Shown: in pieces, positions 58,117 to 64,000 of the stretch
Layout of the letters: the number at the start of each line of letters is the position of its first letter
Numbering within the stretch: the first letter of the stretch is position 1
Origin: Desarmillaria ectypa
Taxonomy: Eukaryota > Basidiomycota > Agaricomycetes > Agaricales > Physalacriaceae
Assembly (NCBI GenBank): GCA_030407005.1
Contig: JAUDYN010000007.1
Span: 496,001 to 560,000 of the forward strand
Direction: 5' to 3'
DNA: 64,000 nt
Translations under genes and position numbers: made by a program
The notes under the pieces: model-generated
Database searches by the model: none
The model's input: the letters and a program-made list of their open reading frames with translations, nothing else
Told to the model about the DNA's origin: nothing

Positions 58117-59702
58117 TCAGTAAACATACGGTATGATGCGGTAGGGAACTATCTTCTTGTATTTTCCCCAGTCTTCTCCGTATCTGAAATCAGATCAATA
58201 TCCCTGCTCTTAAAGTGAACGGATCAGACGCACTTTCTCTGGCAGTCCTCATCATCCCGATATTGGCGGTGGACCAACAAGATCAGGAAAAACGAAACAT
58301 AGAAGTATGTGATCGGCGTGTTGAACCCTGTAGGAAGCGACCAGGCCAAAGCCATGAGAAGATCACCACTATGACGAGTGAGAATACATGTATCGAGAGG
58401 CCAATCAGTACTCACAAATAGTTAGGATGCCGGGAGCGGCCCCACTACCCAGAAGTCAGTAATTTAGAACCGGATGCAGTGGTAAAATATTTGAGATCTA
58501 CGTCATCATTCGTCGAGAACCAGGCAAAGCATCAGAGGCAAGGAACATACTTTTCGGGTTCCTTCCGTGACGGAAGTCATTTTTCTCACTGTTGGGCACT
58601 CGGAAGATGTAGTATCCAATTGCGTTCACCATGAAGATAGCGATGGTCAAGAAGAGTCCAAGTTCAATCGGCTTGAACGCAAGATATCTTGCCTGAAGGG
58701 AGTACGTGAATGGGACCCACACAATGGGGACCGAAAGCATGAACCCAAAACCGTCGGTGATGATATCCATAGTCGTAAAAATGGCAGGCTTCGCGCCATT
58801 TAAGTATCACGTATCCGACAGATGAATCTTGGAACGTACTTTATTATAAAGACAGTCGGCAACATACCCGCCCTGAAAAATAAGGACAAGCCACATAGAA
58901 TCTGTGACGTTGCCAAACCCTCTCCTCCGGACAGCTTGTTCACAGACCATACTAAGATCAAGCAATGTTCATCGTATAAGTCCCGGGCGGACCTCATTGA
59001 AAGATTTGATGTCGAATGAGCCAACAGTCGGGTTGAGTTCACGGCCAATAAAGAACTAATTATGCTGGTCAGAGCTTGTTTGAAAGGCGGAAGCGGACGT
59101 ACATCATAAATAAAGTTACCTGTATTTCCACCCAAGGCCAAAAGCTTGCCTGGGCAGAATGACATAGCGTATGCGTAAAGGGATTGGATAAACACCATGC
59201 AGTGACAAAGCCGACCCATTTTTCGTAGAAAAAGGTGAACGCTTCGGGACCGTTCCGGTGTATAATTCCGATCGCAATGCTCAGTGCCAGTAGGAAAGTC
59301 GAAAAGGCTGTAAGCACACGTTAGAGGCAAGTAGCCCCACGTCAAGTAATCACTCGTACCATTGATTTTATATTTTTTCTTCTCTCCGGTGCGTAGAGTG
59401 ATTCCCTTGATATGGTCTCCGGGCAGTATGGCCCATGCGACGATGCAAAACGCGTACCACGCAAGGTAGATGCAGGTAGCTTCGGTATCCCAGAGACTTT
59501 TCCACCATTCCAGACTCGATACAGCTAGGATGACACGATCAGGGATAGTAGCTAACGCTGGTGGGCAGCCACCAGTTTCTTCGGAGAAATCAAAGTAGAG
59601 AGCATAGGTGGTGATGGGGAGGATGAGAATAATAAAGAGCGCCCCAGGCGGACCAAAAAATTCGTAGTGTATAGTCCTTGGATTGAGGTCAGACTTGGAC
59701 AT
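58117..59702 (-). pseudogene. ERG24: C-14 sterol reductase (ERG24), inactivated copy
   Basis: ERG24 reduces the C14-C15 double bond in ergosterol synthesis in the ER membrane. Recognisable in order: FFGPPGALFIILILPITTYA, LALGGNTGNFIYD, FFIGRELNPTVGSFDIKSF, FTTMDIITDGFGFML, WVPFTYSLQARYL, and a C-terminus GFNTPITYFYVSFFLILLVH followed by YGEDWGKYKKIVPYRIIPYV. Lesions: TGA at 58969-58971 (after RPGLIR, where family members have GW), TAG at 58445-58447 (Trp of the SGWWG motif), and a one-base deletion near 59205 (FVTA to MVFIQS). Introns still have good borders. The start could also be an in-frame ATG at 59732. The gene is normally needed, so a working copy should exist elsewhere in the genome. 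Confidence 0.88.
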
Positions 59703-59732
59703 GGTGGTAGAAGAAAACAAGGGGAAAAACAA

Positions 59733-60529
59733 GGAAATGATGTCAGTTTGCCTGTCGTACGGGGGTTGCCTTAGCCGGGGGTCCCGGGTGATCAGCTTGG
59801 CTCACTGTTGTCTGCAGTGATTTCCTAGCACACGTGGCTGTTCGTTTTTTTCTGATTTCCTTGCTTCATATGAGCTGCATCTCATCTTAGACAAACAAAG
59901 GCGCCGCGCAAGGAGCATAGCAAGCATGGTAACCGTCGTATCACTCTAACCCTGCAAATCATCACCTCCCGTTAATACCCCGAGAGCGGAAATTAAAGCA
60001 CGACCTACTTTTCCTCCACCAAAACTCTAGAGTAAGTGCTTAGTGCAGAAGCGCATCCAGGCTAACATTTATTTTCCAATTCCTCCCGAGGTCGGTTATC
60101 CAAATTATGGCGAGCAAAGTTGAAAGAAATACTATACGGTATTCGGATTAATGCATTTTTACATTCATCCCCGAATCCCAGCTGGTGGAGCCGCTCGCAG
60201 TCAACTGGCGCTGCTCGAATACCCGATACAGACGCGTGGAATCCAATGATTCTAAGATGTGGCTCTTGGAGCGACCAAGGAAAGCTTGTTGACGAGCCTT
60301 CAACTTACGTAGGTCGGACCCGGCCCGGGCGCCGAGACGTCGATTTTGCGTCGCCGTGCATCCGTTTTTATTTATCGAACAAAATCTGCTACGATAATCG
60401 GCAATACCCCATCCACCCATCTAGTAGACTATTTCTCCAACGAGTTCTACCTACCCGATTACCTCTTCTCGTCATTGTGGTGGTTATCCTTTCGATCCTT
60501 CTACGTCATAGTTTCGTTCTGAATGATAC
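59733..60529. other. Intergenic, with a weak remnant of the LUFS 3' region
   Basis: No gene recognised. Around 60365-60420 the sequence (CCGTTTTTATTTATCGAACAAAATCTGC) resembles the 3' flanks of the LUFS copies (55440, 56355), hinting at a further decayed unit. Confidence 0.4.
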
Positions 60530-60660
60530 ATGGAGTAGAATCAAGCTCAAAAGCATGCTGTATTGATGAATAAGGATACAAATGATCAACTGAATGAATG
60601 CATGTCGATAGCAAAGTATGCAGGATATAATAATGTACTCCAGAAAAACCAAGCAACGAA
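60530..60660 (+). repeat. Dispersed duplicate, copy 2 (pairs with 57640-57830)
   Basis: Matches 57680-57815 in the same orientation at roughly 80-85% by eye. It lies just downstream of the vezatin-like gene's stop. Confidence 0.65.
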
Positions 60661-60703
60661 AACCTAGCAGATATGCAAGACGAAGAGATAGAAAACAGAG
60701 AGA

Positions 60704-63150
60704 TCAAATAACGTTAACGCTGTCCAAGAGAGGTGGCGTAACGGTAGAAGGAACATTAAACAGTCTCCGACGCTTCTCTCCCACTTTCCAGATAACATCC
60801 TTCAGCTCCTGCACCACCTCTCCTCCCGGACCCCATTTCTCCACCTTCAGCCCCCCATCATCACGCTCACGCGGAACCAGTGTTGTCTCCCCACGTTCCC
60901 TCCTCTGTTTCACCAGTTTGATCCTCTCCTCCCTGCTCAACTTTGACTTTTCTCTGTGAAACACCATCCCCGCTCCTTCCTCGCTCTCAAACACCTGTTC
61001 GATCCCCGGAGGCGGCAACCGCTCCTCCATGATGATCGCGTTCTGATCCACGGTGACATCACCGTATTCTGCAGGGGACGTGGAAGAATCAGGCTTATCG
61101 GAATCATCACTCGCGAGTCCAGGGAGATCATCCGAAATACCAACGCTATCACCACCAAAAGGATCTACATCGGGATCGGGATCATCATCTAGGCGTGGAG
61201 GTGAGATGATGTCAAGGAGACGCTCCCTGCCGCGTTCGCACTCCCGTAGGGCGAGTCCGAGTTCGCGGCGTAAGCGCTCGTACGCCTCGAGGGCCGGGTG
61301 GGGAGAAGGAGGGAAAAGAGATGGCTCCGCCCGTAGCGCATCAATGCACTGATCCAAATCCTCCCTCGCGTCCTTGAGCGCGGATGAAATCGCGTCCACG
61401 TGGACAGCAAAACGGGACATGTGGCTGGGCATGGGCGCGAATGATTGTCCCGTCAGACTTACGGAACGTGAATGCGAGGGTAGCGAGTTGGGACTAGGGT
61501 TCTCCAGCCGCAGTTTGAGCCTCTCGGCTTCTTCCAAGGCCTCTGTTAGTCTTGCAGCGGTGTCTGCAAATGTACTCGTCAGGAGTTCCATCACGGACCC
61601 CACGTCTTCCCAGTAGCCTTCATCATCGTCTTCTCCAAAACGAAGGGCAAGTAGATGTGCACAGGCATACCGTTTCGACCCAAGGGTGCCTTGGAGCAAC
61701 GTTTGTAGAGAAGAGAGGGACAAGGGGTGACGCGCAGGTTGGACGGCCGTGAATTTAGATGCACTGGCTGTCGGACTACGGAGTGCAGATGATGTAGATA
61801 TCGGACTACGCGGCGGATAAACGTAGCTGCGGTTGAATGGCATACCCAAGGCATCAAGCCCTGCTGATTTGTGTCTCCTCCGTAGATCCAGAGCAGCCAT
61901 TCCAAATGGTGTGCAATTCTCCGGTTGGTTGGTAAATGATAATTCGTCATCGTCGCTGGTGTCGTGATCTTCTTCCTGCTCTTGGACCCCGCATAGATCG
62001 CTAACGGGAGTTACAGGCTCGCTTTGACTGGTAGGAATGCCAAGGAGAGCGGATAAATCCGAACGGCGCTTTTCCCTTCTTTTAAGAATCTGGCGCGTAG
62101 GGCTGCCGGCCACTGCCAATGAGGAATAAGAGCCATTCCATGTTGACCGCTTGCTGTCTCGGGAGGTGAATGAAAGCCGGTGTGAACACGGTTCCGAGAT
62201 GGGTCTGGGCGGAGAGAAGAAGGATTTTGGGGGAGGTGATGGAGGGGCGTACATCTCCGAGAGCTGGGATAGCTCGGAAGGAGAAGTGAGCGCGGCAAAA
62301 AGGTTTCGTACATTGTCTGATTGTGTTTGAGTTGTGTGAAGGGTAGAGCTGAGAGCTACGCGGAGGGGAGAGGAGGGCGAAGAAGGGACAGAGGAATATT
62401 TTTCCTCCTTCTCTACCAGGGCCAGGACTTCGTGTACGACGGAGTTCCATGCGTCATTAGCGGATATAAGGTCTTTAAGAGCATCCATTACAGGGGAGAC
62501 ATCGCCTATCGCATCAAAATTTTGGACGTACACCGTGAGAAACATCACCCCGGCTGACAGAAGCGCTAAGAAATAGTATTCTGCACTGGAGAGTATGACT
62601 ACCATAGCCAAGGCAACCGATGGAAGCCAGTATTCGGGCGGTGATGGTGTCGGAGGTGATGATGGTGGCGATGAATGGTCGACGCTGGATGTCCTACTGT
62701 GCAGGGTTCCCCCAGGTATAGACTCGGAAACGGGTCGCGCCGGACGCGAGTTCGAAAGCGAAGTAGAAAGCAGGGAAGAAGAAATAATATCATACTTGAA
62801 TCTCTCGACCAAAGGACGCGAAGTAGAGGTGAATCGTGAGAGGATGGATTGTACGCACTTAGATAGCGGTCAGACTACAGACATGTGCCATATTGCAACG
62901 GAGTTACTCACTATGCACCAGTTTGTTAATAATTCATTCTTTGGCTCTAATGCTCCGTCCTCTGGTTCCATATACGGGACATCTTCAACGTCGTCGTGGC
63001 CAATAAAGTCAGACGAGCCACCTGGCATGAGCTCCGGAGCCTCTCCCACATCTGCAGAGCATCAGATGAGCTTCAAATATGCGCATGTATTAACAATTAA
63101 CCTCTTAGATATCGTTCCAAAGGATGTTCATCGAAAACGGCCTGGGCCAT
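60704..63150 (-). CDS. Vezatin-like (myosin-binding domain) membrane protein
   Basis: Three exons (63102-63150, 62912-63051, 60704-62857) give an uninterrupted 780-aa frame. The N-terminus MAQAVFDEHPLERYLRD is acidic; then SILSRFTSTSRP and ERFKYDIISSSLLSTSL precede a hydrophobic hairpin (YWLPSVALAMVVILSSAEYY, FLALLSAGVMFLTVYV) that predicts two adjacent membrane spans. A helical region follows, then Ser/Pro-rich disorder, and a conserved basic C-terminus (SREERIKLVKQRRE). The layout matches fungal vezatin/Inp2-type proteins, membrane adaptors that engage myosin or affect organelle transport. This family call rests on architecture rather than a database match. Intron 2 uses a TAAG acceptor. 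Confidence 0.6.
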
Positions 63151-64000
63151 CGCATAAAGTTGGAACTAAGCGCCGCAGTTAAATGTTTAAGGTAAATTTG
63201 TAACAGAATTGAGCATTCAGATGTTAATAAATCGTAAGGAGTTCGTTAGGGAAGATTCGCGGCGGTCAGGTGGAGAGAGAAAAGAGCGGCAAAGGTGAAC
63301 TGTGGTAGGCTAGGGTACGAACAGCCCTGCGATTTTGGGCGGTGGCTTACGTAATCGGACGATTTCAAACTCGGGGAACCCGGCCCGTAATCCAACAGTC
63401 AACGCAAATGAGATACTGGCTGATGGTCTGTGTCCTGCATTTACTTTTGGAGCCATGCAATGAAATGGTATCTTTCTGAGATGCGCTGCCTACCTATACA
63501 GAGTGGACGCTGTAACCTTTCGGAAATCGGGGACCTTTTCAGCGCATCGTTGCAGCACGGATCGTCCCTCGATGGCTACATATATACCGTGTCTTTCCTT
63601 CGAAACTCCACATGCTCCTATCTTCTTGTGCAGGTAAGATCTAAAGCTATGTTGTTTCGTTACCCGTTTATCATAATTGCCTGGGTGAGCGTATTTATGA
63701 CCGGTCCTGAGGAAACCACACTAGTTGTTACTTTTCAGCAGACACCTTGCCTTCTGATGCGTCTTTGGGCGATTCCGTGCTACTTCTAAGCATTATCAAT
63801 GGCCCTTACCTTTCGGTTTCTGTACAGCTGCATCTGTACTTATGGAGGAGTCCTCTTTCCCTCCTGAATTGGCATTCACTGGAATAACGATCATGTTGGC
63901 CTGTTCTGCTGAAGTGCATTTGTCGTTTGGGTTCTGTTCGGGAATAAATAACTCTCGCAAACCCGTCTTCTCCAGAGTCACTGTCAGCTGCGCCTACGCT
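63151..64000. other. Upstream region of the vezatin-like gene and edge of the window
   Basis: No recognised gene. On the minus strand, 63800-63981 could be an exon of a gene entering from the right: the frame runs into CCGAAAG followed by a GTAAGG donor at about 63807. It has no known domain. The plus-strand frame 63430-63789 shows no motif. Confidence 0.35.

Overview
The window looks like a chromosome segment from a mushroom-forming basidiomycete (Agaricomycetes). Genes carry many introns of about 50 bp with GT..AG borders. Gene families are typically fungal: GH28 polygalacturonase, P450, MYND-finger protein, ERG24, a LisH/LUFS regulator, a vezatin-like protein and a multi-START protein. The repeats are chromodomain Ty3/Gypsy elements. 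No bacterial, organellar or viral genome organisation is visible.

Layout. (1) 1-20327 is a retrotransposon nest. Three copies of one chromodomain Ty3/Gypsy family are stacked. The full-length minus-strand copy C (6550-14860, two 423-bp LTRs, TSD TTAAC) sits inside pol of plus-strand copy A. Copy A ends in an LTR at 17143-17560 and is itself inserted in pol of copy B, whose 3' LTR is 19910-20327. An unrelated LTR-like repeat (X) interrupts gag of copy A. All copies are broken by stops, mostly transition mutations, and copy A is almost free of CpG. (2) 20830-37110 is a large imperfect inverted duplication with arms of about 5 kb around a 6-kb spacer. Each arm has a complete intron-rich endopolygalacturonase gene. 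The spacer has a pyridoxal kinase gene, a tRNA-His gene, a tRNA pseudogene and relics of an ankyrin protein and an aldo-keto reductase. (3) 37983-46465 holds a secreted Ser/Thr-rich protein gene, then a P450 and a MYND-finger gene, both frameshifted and converging tail to tail. (4) 46727-55366 holds two large intact genes: a 1,728-aa protein with START-like modules and a C-terminal membrane anchor, and a 772-aa LisH/LUFS transcriptional regulator. The regulator is followed by two truncated tandem copies of its own 3' part. (5) 58117-63150 holds an ERG24 (C-14 sterol reductase) pseudogene with two nonsense changes and one frameshift, then an intact vezatin-like gene.

The most informative structural signals are in the retrotransposons. 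A 12-nt primer-binding site matches the predicted 5' end of the element's own transcript (Tf1-type self-priming). A hairpin between pol stop and polypurine tract shows compensatory changes between copies. A hairpin sits just after the gag stop with pol in the -1 frame. The integrase tail carries two successive chromo-like modules. In the host part, the palindromic polygalacturonase pair, whose gene bodies are near identical but whose flanks have diverged, suggests gene conversion between arms.
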